Part shown: in pieces, positions 22,079 to 30,511 of the stretch
Layout of the letters: each line of letters opens with the position of its first letter
How positions within the stretch are numbered: the stretch's first letter is position 1
Assembly (NCBI RefSeq): GCF_003688995.1
Contig: NZ_PENI01000057.1
Coordinates: forward strand, 1-36,777
Reading direction: 5' to 3'
Origin: Streptomyces shenzhenensis
Lineage (GTDB): Bacteria > Actinomycetota > Actinomycetes > Streptomycetales > Streptomycetaceae
Length of the DNA: 36,777 bases
Position numbers and translations under genes: made by a program
Notes under the pieces: model-generated
Told to the model about the DNA's origin: nothing
The model's input: only the letters and a program-made list of their open reading frames with translations
The model's database searches: none

Positions 22079-22975
22079 ATGAGAAGAAGACCTGTGACGG
22101 GCCTGCTGGCCATCGCACCGCCCGTCATCGTCATCGCCCTCTTCGTCGGTCTCCCGATGGTGTCGGCGATGCTCTACACCCTCGGCGACACCGGCGGGCT
22201 GAACTCGACGATCGGCTCGATCGCCCAGCATCAGCACACACCCGAGCGTGGCTGGCTGACGCTGGACGCCTACCGTGAAGTGTTCGCGGACGAGTCGTTC
22301 CGGGCCAGTCTGGTGGCGACCATCGTGGTGACACTCGTCGCCACGGTCCTGGTCACGATCCTGGGCTGGGGTATCGCACTGTACGGGCGTTTTCACGACG
22401 GTCCGCTGTCGAGACTGCTGACCGGTGTCTCGATCGTGCCGATGTTCATCCCCGCGGTCATCGGCGCGTACTCGATGCTCACCTTCTACGCCCCCAACGG
22501 CATGCTGCGCACCATCGGCCTGGCCCTGGGATGGGACAGTGCCCCGACCCTCAGCTACACCCTGACCGGCGTCACCCTCGGTTCGGTCTGGTCCAACCTG
22601 CCGCTGACCGTGCTCCTGATCAGCTCGGGCCTCGGCGGCGTCCCACAGACCTTGATCGACGCTTCTCGGGATGCCGGCGCCGGACCTGTGCGCCGGTTCC
22701 GCAAGGTCATCCTGCCGCTCACCACCGTGCCCACGATCATCGCGGCCACGTTCTCGGCAATCGGCATCCTCGGCAGCTTCACCCTGCCGTACGTGCTCGG
22801 GCCCACCGCCCGGAACATCCTCGGACCTCTGATGGACGACACCTACTCAGCCTTCAACATGCCCCAGCAGGCTCAGGTGATGGCCGTGGTCGTGTTCGGC
22901 CTGGCCTTGGTCGCCTCGATCGCCTACGTGTGGGCCAACTACCGCAGCGCCCGCCGCTCGGAGGTGCTGCGATGA
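22079..22975 (+). CDS. ABC transporter permease (first)
   Basis: This gene codes for 298 residues, ATG 22079 after a GAAAGGAGA site. It is a binding-protein-dependent permease with about six membrane helices. The EAA-like loop that docks the ATPase is seen at DASRDAGAGPVRRFRKVILP (about 199-218). It has the longer form of first permeases in PotB-like and UgpA-like systems, with a periplasmic region after helix 1. It overlaps the next permease gene by ATGA, so they are made in fixed ratio and probably pair as a heterodimer. Confidence 0.92.
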   Translation: MRRRPVTGLLAIAPPVIVIALFVGLPMVSAMLYTLGDTGGLNSTIGSIAQHQHTPERGWLTLDAYREVFADESFRASLVATIVVTLVATVLVTILGWGIALYGRFHDGPLSRLLTGVSIVPMFIPAVIGAYSMLTFYAPNGMLRTIGLALGWDSAPTLSYTLTGVTLGSVWSNLPLTVLLISSGLGGVPQTLIDASRDAGAGPVRRFRKVILPLTTVPTIIAATFSAIGILGSFTLPYVLGPTARNILGPLMDDTYSAFNMPQQAQVMAVVVFGLALVASIAYVWANYRSARRSEVLR

Positions 22976-23778
22976 GCCTGGTCTGGAAGACCACCCGCAC
23001 CCTGGCCGCGCTCCTGCTGCTGTTCTTCGTGGTCGGCCCCCTGCTCTGGCTGGGCGTCCTGGCCTTCGCCGGTGACTGGCGCTCACCCGACCTCCTGCCC
23101 TCGACCTGGACCCTGCAGTGGTGGGACACGGTCTTCTCCGACTCCCGGTTCCTCGACTCGGTGGTCCTGAGCTTCACCACCGCGCCGCTGGTCACGTTCA
23201 TCTCGATGGCGATCTGCCTGCCCGCCGCCTACGCCTTCGCCCGGTTCGACTTCCCCGGCCGGCAGTTCTTCCTGATCGGGATCTTCGCCACCAACGCCTT
23301 CCCGCGCTTCGGTCTGTTCATCGCGATGGCCAGCCTCTTCTACACGCTCGACCTGATGAACTCGTTCGCCGGCGTCATCATCGTCCAGCTCGTCGGCACG
23401 ATCGTGTTCATGACCTGGATTCCCGCGGCGGCGTTCGCGGCGATCCCCCGCAGCGTCGAGGAAGCGGCCCGTGATGCCGGGGCCGGGGCACTGCGGGTGT
23501 TCTTCCGCATCACCCTGCCGATGGCCGCCCCGGGCATCATCGTCGCCGTCATCCTGTCGTTCCTCGCCGCGTTCGACGAGGCCCAGGGCACCTTCCTGGT
23601 CGGCAACCCCGACTACGTCACCATGCCGACGCAGATGTACCAGCTGATCGGCCACTACCCGCGGCAGGTCTCCGCCGTGTTCTCCGTGCTCCTGTCCATC
23701 CCCTCCGTGGTCCTGCTCCTGCTCGTGCGCAAGCGCGTGACCGGCGGCGCCGTGGCCGAGGGCTTCCAACTCCGGTAG
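22972..23778 (+). CDS. ABC transporter permease (second)
   Basis: This gene codes for 268 residues, the ATG at 22972 being inside the stop of the first permease gene. It has six predicted membrane helices and a clear EAA loop, VEEAARDAGAGALRVFFRITLP, close to residue 165. It resembles PotC/UgpE-like permeases. It is followed after six bases by the ATPase gene. Together with its partner it forms the membrane channel of the importer. Confidence 0.92.
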   Translation: MSLVWKTTRTLAALLLLFFVVGPLLWLGVLAFAGDWRSPDLLPSTWTLQWWDTVFSDSRFLDSVVLSFTTAPLVTFISMAICLPAAYAFARFDFPGRQFFLIGIFATNAFPRFGLFIAMASLFYTLDLMNSFAGVIIVQLVGTIVFMTWIPAAAFAAIPRSVEEAARDAGAGALRVFFRITLPMAAPGIIVAVILSFLAAFDEAQGTFLVGNPDYVTMPTQMYQLIGHYPRQVSAVFSVLLSIPSVVLLLLVRKRVTGGAVAEGFQLR

Positions 23779-23784
23779 GCGACC

Positions 23785-24825
23785 ATGACCGACGCACCAG
23801 GCCTCTCCCTGCGGGGCATCACGAAAACCCTCGGCGGCCGCAAGATCGTCGACAACCTCGACCTCGACGTGAACGCGGGCGAACTGATCTGCCTTCTCGG
23901 CCCCTCCGGCTGCGGCAAGTCGACCACGCTGCGCATGATCGGCGGGTTCATGAACCCGGACGCCGGCACCATCGCGGTGCGCGACCGCGACGTCACCGCC
24001 CTGTCGCCCGAACGGCGTCCCACCGGCATGGTGTTCCAGAACTACGCCCTCTGGCCGCACATGACCGTCTTCCAGAACGTCGCCTTCGGCCTTCAGGTGC
24101 GCGGCCTGTCCAAGGCCGAGATCCGGGAAAAGGTCGAGACCGCGGTAGAACTGGTCGGGTTGAGCCACCACCTGCGCTCGCGCCCGGGGCAGATCTCCGG
24201 CGGTGAGCAGCAGCGCGCAGCCCTGGCCCGCTCGATCGTCCTGGAACCCGACGTACTGCTGCTCGACGAGCCGCTGTCCAACCTGGACGCCAAACTGCGG
24301 GTGCGGGTGCGTGACGAGATCCGCGAGATCCAGCGCCGCAGTGGCATCACCACGGTGTTCGTCACCCACGACCAGGAAGAGGCCCTGGCCATCGCCGACC
24401 GGATCGCGGTCATGAACGCCGGGCGCATCGAGCAGTACGACGCCCCCGACCCGGTCTACCGGCAGCCCGCCACACGGTTCGTGGCGAACTTCGTCGGCAC
24501 GATGAACTTCCTCGACGCGCAGGTGACCTCCGCCGGCTGCGCACTCCGGGACGGCACCGTCATCCAGGTGCCTGGCGTGCGGCAGGGCACCAGGGTGCTG
24601 GCGATCCGGCCCGAGGACGTCCGACTCGTCGAGCACGGTCAGGGAATCCCCGCACGGGTGGTCAGGGACGTGCCACTGGGGCACTACCGCGACGTCACCG
24701 TCTCCGTGGGCGGTCAGGAACTGCACGCCTTCACCCCGAGCACGGCCCGCCCCGCCGGAGAGGTCGCCGTGGTCTTCGAGCGGGCGGTCGACTTCGCCCC
24801 GGACGGGGAGACCGCGCATGTCTGA
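23785..24825 (+). CDS. ABC transporter ATP-binding protein (UgpC/PotA-like)
   Basis: This gene codes for 346 residues. Walker A is GPSGCGKST (39-47), the Q-loop lies at VFQNYALWPHMTV, the signature is ISGGEQQRAAL (138-148), Walker B is VLLLDEPLSNLD (158-169), and the switch His is in VTHDQEEAL. The C-terminal part (about 235-346) is a regulatory TOBE-like domain as in UgpC, MalK and PotA. It energises the permease pair. The TGA overlaps the start of the phosphodiesterase gene by eight bases. In E. coli, ugpC is likewise followed by the phosphodiesterase gene ugpQ. Confidence 0.93.
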   Translation: MTDAPGLSLRGITKTLGGRKIVDNLDLDVNAGELICLLGPSGCGKSTTLRMIGGFMNPDAGTIAVRDRDVTALSPERRPTGMVFQNYALWPHMTVFQNVAFGLQVRGLSKAEIREKVETAVELVGLSHHLRSRPGQISGGEQQRAALARSIVLEPDVLLLDEPLSNLDAKLRVRVRDEIREIQRRSGITTVFVTHDQEEALAIADRIAVMNAGRIEQYDAPDPVYRQPATRFVANFVGTMNFLDAQVTSAGCALRDGTVIQVPGVRQGTRVLAIRPEDVRLVEHGQGIPARVVRDVPLGHYRDVTVSVGGQELHAFTPSTARPAGEVAVVFERAVDFAPDGETAHV

Positions 24826-25483
24826 CCGTGTCCTGCGGATCGCCCACCGTGGTGCTCCCTTTCATCATCGGGAGAACACGATCGGGTCCGTTCTGAGCGC
24901 CTTCGAACGTGGCGCGGACCTGGTCGAGGTCGACGTCAAGGTCACCGCCGACGGCATCCCGGTGGTACTGCACGACCACACGCTCCACCGGCTGTGGGAC
25001 CTCGACGTGGCCGTCACCGACCTCCCCCTGGCACAGCTGCCGGGGCGCGACCTCCCCCTTCCCCAGCGCCTTCCCACCCTCGACGAACTGCTCGGCACCG
25101 TCCAGGGCACCCTGCTGCTGGACCTGCCCTCCGCACTGGAGGCCGACGCCGTCCTCGCCCGGAACGTCCACCGTCTGGCCGTGACCGGTGACCCCGAAGC
25201 CCTGGCCCTCGTCCGCGCGGCCCGACCCGATGCGGTGATCGCTCTGAGCTGGGACGAACCCGCTCTCCCCGACGACACCTGGATGCGGCGGGTGCGCCCG
25301 GACTTCGTCAACCGCCCCCACGAACTCGCCGACGCCGCCGAGGTCGAGGCGATCGTCACGCACGGAAGCCGTTGCAGCACTTACACGGTCGACACGGAAG
25401 CGCGCGTGCGTGAGCTGCGCGGGGCGGGCGTGCACGCGATCATCTCCAACGACATCGACATGCTGGCGAGGGTTCTGCCATGA
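24818..25483 (+). CDS. Glycerophosphodiester phosphodiesterase (UgpQ-like)
   Basis: This gene codes for 221 residues. The family hydrolyses glycerophosphodiesters to sn-glycerol-3-phosphate and an alcohol, or in some members to glycerol and a phospho-alcohol. The active-site set is present: HRG (His10, Arg11), EN (Glu19, Asn20), EVDVK (Glu37, Asp39) and LHDHTLHR (His52, Asp53). The end has the TVDTEARVRELRGAGVHAIISND pattern common in these enzymes. It is slightly short against the usual about 240-250 residues. There is no signal peptide, so it acts in the cytoplasm on an imported substrate. It overlaps both its neighbours, as part of one transcript, and stands just after the ABC ATPase gene as ugpQ does in E. 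coli. Confidence 0.9.
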   Translation: MSDRVLRIAHRGAPFHHRENTIGSVLSAFERGADLVEVDVKVTADGIPVVLHDHTLHRLWDLDVAVTDLPLAQLPGRDLPLPQRLPTLDELLGTVQGTLLLDLPSALEADAVLARNVHRLAVTGDPEALALVRAARPDAVIALSWDEPALPDDTWMRRVRPDFVNRPHELADAAEVEAIVTHGSRCSTYTVDTEARVRELRGAGVHAIISNDIDMLARVLP

Positions 25484-26292
25484 CACCCGAAGACCTCAAG
25501 CGGGCACACGCTCTCGCCGTCGGCCTGGCGGGCGATGCCGCGGGCTGGATCAGCGCCTCGAAACCAACCCGTGTGCATGCCAAGTCGGCGCCCTCAGACC
25601 TGGTCACCGATCAGGACCCGGCCATCGAACGAGAACTGCGCGACCGCATCCTGAACGCCTTCCCCGACCATCGTGTGGTGGGCGAGGAACTCGGCACCGG
25701 CGACGGCCCGCTCGTGACGCAGGCCGGCCAGGACGTCCCCACGTGGTATCTCGACCCGATCGACGGCACGTCGAACTTCGCGTCTGGTCTTCCCCTGTGT
25801 GCGGTCAGCATCGCGCTCGTACATCAGGGACGCACGTGTGTCGGCGCGGTCGCCGACCCCTGGCGTGCCGAGGTGTTCTCAGCCTCGTCCGGTGCGGGGG
25901 CCCTGATGAACGGCAAGCCTTTGCGAGCACGTGAGGTGAGTGGCCTGGCAGGTGAGCTGGTCCTCACCGAGTGGGTGGGCAACCAGCCGTGGCCCGGAAT
26001 GATCCCCTTCTTCCAGGCGGTGGCTGAAAGGAACGGGGTGGTGAGGATTCTCGGATCGACTGCCCTGTCCTTGGTTCAGACCGCGGCCGGACGCTCGTGC
26101 GCCACCGTTCTGGGCGTCTGTGACCCGATCGACGACGCAGCGGGGGTGCTCATCGCACAGGAAGCCGGTGCGACCATCGTGAACGCCGGCTCCGGAATCC
26201 TCGCCGCGGCGCCGGGGGTGGCCTCAGCGCTGATGCCGATCCTTCGCGATGCGGGAGCACTTGACACAATGAGCCGAGTTGTCGGTGGGTGA
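25480..26292 (+). CDS. Inositol-monophosphatase-family phosphatase
   Basis: This gene codes for 270 residues. The family removes phosphate from inositol-1-phosphate or related sugar phosphates, using Mg2+. The first metal motif is GEEL (Glu69-Glu70); the main motif LDPIDGTSNF gives Asp92, Asp95 and Gly96. The second motif, normally WDxAAG, is IDDAAG here, with Asp218-Asp219. It overlaps the phosphodiesterase gene by ATGA and is last in the operon. Together with the phosphodiesterase it would fit stepwise release of inositol or another sugar from an imported phosphodiester. Other members act on histidinol phosphate, PAP or fructose bisphosphate, so the exact substrate is open. Confidence 0.9.
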   Translation: MTPEDLKRAHALAVGLAGDAAGWISASKPTRVHAKSAPSDLVTDQDPAIERELRDRILNAFPDHRVVGEELGTGDGPLVTQAGQDVPTWYLDPIDGTSNFASGLPLCAVSIALVHQGRTCVGAVADPWRAEVFSASSGAGALMNGKPLRAREVSGLAGELVLTEWVGNQPWPGMIPFFQAVAERNGVVRILGSTALSLVQTAAGRSCATVLGVCDPIDDAAGVLIAQEAGATIVNAGSGILAAAPGVASALMPILRDAGALDTMSRVVGG

Positions 26293-26326
26293 CACGGCGA
26301 GCGTCATTCGCGGCCACCCCCGGGAC

Positions 26327-26359
26327 CAACTCGCTCAGCCCAGGAAGCTCAGCGAGTTG
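26327..26359. terminator. Bidirectional terminator between convergent operons
   Basis: CAACTCGCT at 26327-26335 and AGCGAGTTG at 26351-26359 are perfect 9-base arms around a 15-base loop. It lies between the convergent phosphatase (stop 26292) and nitrilase (stop 26390) genes, so it may serve both. Confidence 0.7.
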
Positions 26360-26389
26360 CGGACAATCACCCAGCGCCGGTGCAGAGCG

Positions 26390-27391
26390 CTATCCGGTCC
26401 GTTTGTCCTCCTTCGTTGCTCCCGCGTCGTCTTCGTTGTGATTGATCCAGGTGACTGAAGACCGAGGGCTGCGATCGATGGTCAGGCTGAAGATGTCCGG
26501 TCGGGCGTAGTGTCCGGCGACGTCGAGGTCGTGCTTGTAGGCGAGCGTCTGGTCAGTGTCGATCTCGGCATGCACGATCCCAGGGGTGTTGAACAGCGGG
26601 GCAGTGATCCATGTCCCGTCCGGCCCCGCAATGGCCGAACCGCCGGTGAACCACAGTCCTGTCTCCGGGGTCCCCGGGCCGACTCCGGCGCGATAGGCGT
26701 CGCGGACCTGGCCGGGTACGTCCTCGGCGCGCAGGAGTTGGGCTGCGGCCAGTACAAAGCATCGGCCTTCGAAGGCGTAGGTGCGGCTGGCTGCCTGGTG
26801 GGCGTCCGTCATGTCGGGCCAGGCGGCGACATGGATCTGCTCATCCTGACTGTGCATGGCTTGACGGATCAAGGGCTGCCAGTGCTCCCAGCAGATCAAT
26901 CCTCCGAGGCGGCCGAACTCGGTGTCGTGTGCGCGCAGGCCGACCGCGTCGGGTGAAGGCGCCCAGACGATGCGCTCGGTGTGGGTTGGTGTCAGCTTGC
27001 GGTGTACACCAACGGTTTCCCCCTGGGGTCCGATGGTGAGCAGGGAGTTGTAGATGGTGCCGGAATCTTTGGCTCGGCGCTCGTTCATGCCGATGATGAC
27101 TGTGGCACCAGCTCGTGCGGCTGCCTCACGGATGGGGTCGAGTTCGTGGGAGTCGCTGCTCGGACACTGCCGGAGAAAGGCCGCATACCAATGGCGGGCT
27201 TCGGCATCGTCCCAGCCGGCAAGGCCAAAGATCCATGCGGGATAACCGGTCAACCATGTCTCGGGAAAGGCGATCAAGCGGGCACCGTCGTGCGCTGCGG
27301 CGTCGATGTGCCTGGCCGCACGTCGCACACCTTCGACAAGGTCGAGGATCGCCGGGGGTTCTTGGACTATGGCGACGTGTGCGGTGCTCAC
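26390..27391 (-). CDS. Nitrilase-family carbon-nitrogen hydrolase
   Basis: This gene codes for 333 residues. GTG 27391 overlaps the TGA of the NCS1 permease gene (GTGA), which fixes the start. The family's catalytic triad is clear: Glu44 in FPETWLTGYP, Lys132 in HRKLTPTHTE, and Cys167 in LICWEHW. The CWEHW context with GYPAW is typical of true nitrilases (nitrile to acid and ammonia) rather than of carbamoylases or amidases. It probably works on a compound brought in by the coupled NCS1 permease. The regulator is probably the divergent PucR protein. The natural substrate cannot be read from the sequence. Confidence 0.9.
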   Translation of the reverse strand: MSTAHVAIVQEPPAILDLVEGVRRAARHIDAAAHDGARLIAFPETWLTGYPAWIFGLAGWDDAEARHWYAAFLRQCPSSDSHELDPIREAAARAGATVIIGMNERRAKDSGTIYNSLLTIGPQGETVGVHRKLTPTHTERIVWAPSPDAVGLRAHDTEFGRLGGLICWEHWQPLIRQAMHSQDEQIHVAAWPDMTDAHQAASRTYAFEGRCFVLAAAQLLRAEDVPGQVRDAYRAGVGPGTPETGLWFTGGSAIAGPDGTWITAPLFNTPGIVHAEIDTDQTLAYKHDLDVAGHYARPDIFSLTIDRSPRSSVTWINHNEDDAGATKEDKRTG

Positions 27392-28881
27392 AGTTCACTT
27401 CCGAGGTGGTCTGTCGCTGCCGGGACCGCCAGGCCCCTGGAAACGAGTCCATTCAGTTCACGGTTGCTCTCCTCGATCCGTGCCGCCTCTTCGGTGAGGT
27501 CGAGTCCGCGGGTGAGGAGGACGTACAGGCCGCCGCCGACGACGAGCCCCACGATGAAGGCGATGTCCACACCGTCGAGGGCGCGTGCGGCAGGGCCGAC
27601 GTAGAAGCTCAAGGACATAAAGGGAATCATGGCCAGCAGACCGACTACGTAAGCGGTCAGACCGCGCCAGGCCCACCGCCCGTACATGCCGTTGGGGTTG
27701 TACATTTCGGTGATCGCGTAGTGGCCACGCCTCACCAAGTAGAAGTCCGCGAGGTTCACGGCTGTCCATGGGATGAGGAAGTACAGCATCAACAGTACGA
27801 AGTTGTTGAAAGAGCCGAGATAGTCGGACGGCAGGGCCAACGCGATAATCACCGAGAGCACCGCGATGATCCCGATCCCGGTGACCCTGGCACGCACTCC
27901 CGGTTGTACGGGTGTGAATCCGTCGACGGCACTCGCGCTGGTGAGCATGGCGCCATAGGAGTTGACGGCACAGATAGTCAGGAGAGCGGGGACGGAGATG
28001 AGGACCAGCAACGTGCCGAATCCGCTGAACAGGTCGTTGCCGACGGTGACGAGGCTGCCCACTGCATCGGGTGCCTCCAGGTGTGTGCCCAGCAGCGCGC
28101 CCAGGCACATCAGCCAGACAGCGGAAGCTCCTGCCCCGAGGTAGGTCCAGGTGATGACTCCACGCGCCGGGGTGTCTGTCGGCAGGTAACGGGAGTAGTC
28201 GGAAACGTAGACGGAGTAGCTGATCTGATAGCCGGCTGCCACCGAGAACATGATGAGAAACCCGGTCAGTGTCCAGCCGGATTCGACGGCCTCTGGAGCG
28301 CTGCCCACGTGGGCAACGGCGTAGACAGTGAACACTCCGAAGAACACGAGGAGGATGGGCGTCAGCCAGCGCTGCACCCAGTGCAGCAGGTCGTGACCGA
28401 TGACGGCAAGGACGACCGCGACGAGCATGAGGAACGGGTACCAGAACCACCGCCCGCCCGGCAGGACCGTCTGCAGAGCCTGGGTCGCCAGCACCAGGTC
28501 GAAGACGATGAAGCCGACATAGACGAACACCGTCGCCGTGAACGGCACGATCGCTCCGCGGGAGCCGAACTGCGCACGGGACTGAATCATCTGCGGCAGG
28601 CCCATCGTGGGGCCCTGATTGGCGTGGAAAGCCATGAAGAAGGTCCCGAAGCCCACGCCGAGAACGATTGCCAGACAGGCGTAGCCGAGGGAGAGCCCAA
28701 CCGTCGGCCCGAGGAACCCGGACACCATCGTCACAAGGACGAAGTTCCCCGTGAACCAGAACGGACCCTGATGCCATGGTTTGCCGTGCCGCTCGGACGC
28801 GGGCACGTGATCGATCGACCGGGTCTCGATCACCCCGCGCTGTCTGCCCTCATTGGTTGCGCTCAACGTTCCTTCTCCCAT
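27388..28881 (-). CDS. NCS1-family permease (nucleobase/hydantoin/allantoin type), first
   Basis: This gene codes for 497 residues from the ATG at 28881, or 519 from an in-frame TTG at 28947; neither has an obvious ribosome-binding site. About 12 membrane helices are seen. NCS1 features are PWHQGPFWFTGNFVLVTMVSGFLGP at the first helix, GLPQMIQSRAQFGSRGA after helix 2, and SDYSRYLPTDTPARG in the loop near the middle. The family imports nucleobases, hydantoins, allantoin or related rings with Na+ or H+. It is coupled to the nitrilase gene, so its substrate probably feeds the nitrilase. It is divergent from the PucR regulator gene. Confidence 0.9.
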   Translation of the reverse strand: MGEGTLSATNEGRQRGVIETRSIDHVPASERHGKPWHQGPFWFTGNFVLVTMVSGFLGPTVGLSLGYACLAIVLGVGFGTFFMAFHANQGPTMGLPQMIQSRAQFGSRGAIVPFTATVFVYVGFIVFDLVLATQALQTVLPGGRWFWYPFLMLVAVVLAVIGHDLLHWVQRWLTPILLVFFGVFTVYAVAHVGSAPEAVESGWTLTGFLIMFSVAAGYQISYSVYVSDYSRYLPTDTPARGVITWTYLGAGASAVWLMCLGALLGTHLEAPDAVGSLVTVGNDLFSGFGTLLVLISVPALLTICAVNSYGAMLTSASAVDGFTPVQPGVRARVTGIGIIAVLSVIIALALPSDYLGSFNNFVLLMLYFLIPWTAVNLADFYLVRRGHYAITEMYNPNGMYGRWAWRGLTAYVVGLLAMIPFMSLSFYVGPAARALDGVDIAFIVGLVVGGGLYVLLTRGLDLTEEAARIEESNRELNGLVSRGLAVPAATDHLGSEL

Positions 28882-28951
28882 GTCACGGAAGTACCCAAAG
28901 CGGCGCTGCGTGGCTAACAGTTTCTGTACCCGGGGTGACTTGGACAACAGA

Positions 28952-28989
28952 GGAACCTAGAGACTTTCACGCCATGCGATGTAGGTTCC
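28952..28989. promoter_or_regulatory. Inverted repeat in the divergent NCS1/PucR promoter
   Basis: GGAACCTA at 28952-28959 and TAGGTTCC at 28982-28989 are perfect 8-base arms separated by 22 bases. The right arm ends four bases before the PucR ATG. It suits an operator for PucR autoregulation and control of the permease, or a hairpin in a 5' leader. Confidence 0.5.
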
Positions 28990-28993
28990 CACA

Positions 28994-30487
28994 ATGGCTA
29001 CCACGCTTCGTGACTTGCTCGACGACCCGGCCCTCGGCCTGAGCCTGCTTGTGGACGGCGACCTGGACCGCCCCATACGGTGGGTACATGTCAGCGAACT
29101 CGCTGATGCCTCGCCCTACCTCGACGGCAACGAGTTGATCCTCACCACCGGCATCTGGCGCCAGCGAGGAACTGAAGCCCTGGATTTCGTGCGCGCCCTG
29201 GAGACCAAGTCGGTCGCCGGCCTCGGCTACGGCCTGCTCAACCCGTGTGATTCGGTGCCGCACGGCCTGATTCGCGCATGCCGGGATGAGGGTGTCCCGC
29301 TGGTGCTGGTGCCCACCGAGACTCCGTTCATTGCCATCAGCCAGCGTTTTGTCGAACGACTGCACAACAAACGTGAAGGGGACCTGCGTGCCTCCCTCGC
29401 CTTCATGTCCGATCTGATCGCTTCGGCGGACAGTCCGGATCCCGCCACAGGATTGAAGGCAGTCGCGCGCATCCTGCACCGGGAGACCGGTCACGGAGCC
29501 TGGATCACCGACGGAAGTGGGCGCCTGCTTGCGCACACAGGCCGCATGCCCGACAGGGACTACCTCCAGACCGTTGCGCAGAACATGCGCATCCACCCGA
29601 ACAGCAACGGCAGCGTGCGTGCCCTCCGTAACGGCTCCCGCATCACCGCGCTCATCGGCCTCGCCATGGACAACACCGGGATACTGGCTCAGGCACGGCT
29701 CGAAGCATCCGTGCCCGTGGTCGGGCTGGTACTCGCCAGAGAACGCACCATCCGCGAGACCGAGCGCAGACTCGCTGGTGAACTCGTCTCCCTCATCCTG
29801 GCCCGGCAAGAACAAGCAGCGGCAGCCCGTATGACCTCTTACGGTCTGAATCCCCACAAGCCGAACGTCGCCATCGTTGCCGCCGTGGCCGACGCAGAAA
29901 CCGCCCTGGGCGACGCCGAGCGATGGCTCGACGCGGAAGGCCTCAACGGTGTGGTCACACTGCGCGCTTCCCAGCTTCACCTGATCATCGAGGACAGTGC
30001 AACCACCTCCCACGCCGACGCTTACGCGAGCACGCTCGTCCGAGCAGTGACCGCAACGGCCGCAGGCGTCGGAACCCTTGCGCCCGACATCAGGAGTCTG
30101 CGCAAGAGCCTCGTCCAAGCCCGCCAGGCCTGCGAACTGGGCGTCCGCCGCGGCGGAGGGACCGTCGTCTCACAGCAGCTTGCAGGACGCCACTCCCTTC
30201 TGCTGGCTCTCCAGGACCAGGACGTCCTCGACTCCTTCCGGGACGCTCTGCTGGCTCCGCTGGAAGACTATGACGCCAAGCACTCCGGCGACCTGGTGCC
30301 CACGCTGCGCGCCTTCCTCACCTCAGGCGGAAAATGGCAGCAGACCGCGGATCACCTCAATGTCCACGTCAACACGTTGCGCCACCGTCTGGCAAGGGTC
30401 GAGGAGGTCACCGGTCGGCGCCTTGACGACACCAGCGACCGCGTCGACCTGTGGCTGGCACTGGAAACCCTACGTAGCGAGACCTGA
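28994..30487 (+). CDS. PucR-family transcriptional regulator
   Basis: This gene codes for 497 residues. The N-terminus (about 8-125) is the PucR domain: LLDDPALGLSLLVDGDLDRPIRWVHVSEL, with DGNELILTTG. The middle holds a GGDEF-like remnant, and the C-terminus is a PucR/CdaR-type helix-turn-helix (WQQTADHLNVHVNTLRHRLARVEEVTGRRLDDTSDRVDLWLALE). PucR proteins are known to control purine and other nitrogen-compound genes. It is divergent from the NCS1 permease and nitrilase genes, with a shared inverted repeat (28952-28989), so it probably controls them. It is convergent with the LysR gene at 30512 with 24 bases between. Confidence 0.9.
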   Translation: MATTLRDLLDDPALGLSLLVDGDLDRPIRWVHVSELADASPYLDGNELILTTGIWRQRGTEALDFVRALETKSVAGLGYGLLNPCDSVPHGLIRACRDEGVPLVLVPTETPFIAISQRFVERLHNKREGDLRASLAFMSDLIASADSPDPATGLKAVARILHRETGHGAWITDGSGRLLAHTGRMPDRDYLQTVAQNMRIHPNSNGSVRALRNGSRITALIGLAMDNTGILAQARLEASVPVVGLVLARERTIRETERRLAGELVSLILARQEQAAAARMTSYGLNPHKPNVAIVAAVADAETALGDAERWLDAEGLNGVVTLRASQLHLIIEDSATTSHADAYASTLVRAVTATAAGVGTLAPDIRSLRKSLVQARQACELGVRRGGGTVVSQQLAGRHSLLLALQDQDVLDSFRDALLAPLEDYDAKHSGDLVPTLRAFLTSGGKWQQTADHLNVHVNTLRHRLARVEEVTGRRLDDTSDRVDLWLALETLRSET

Positions 30488-30511
30488 GCCCGCCGCCGCT
30501 CGTGGCGACGA

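Noticed and set aside
27115..28917. A 600-codon plus-strand frame opposite the first NCS1 permease
   Set aside because: A typical antisense shadow of a membrane protein in high-GC DNA; no motif and a composition unlike real proteins.
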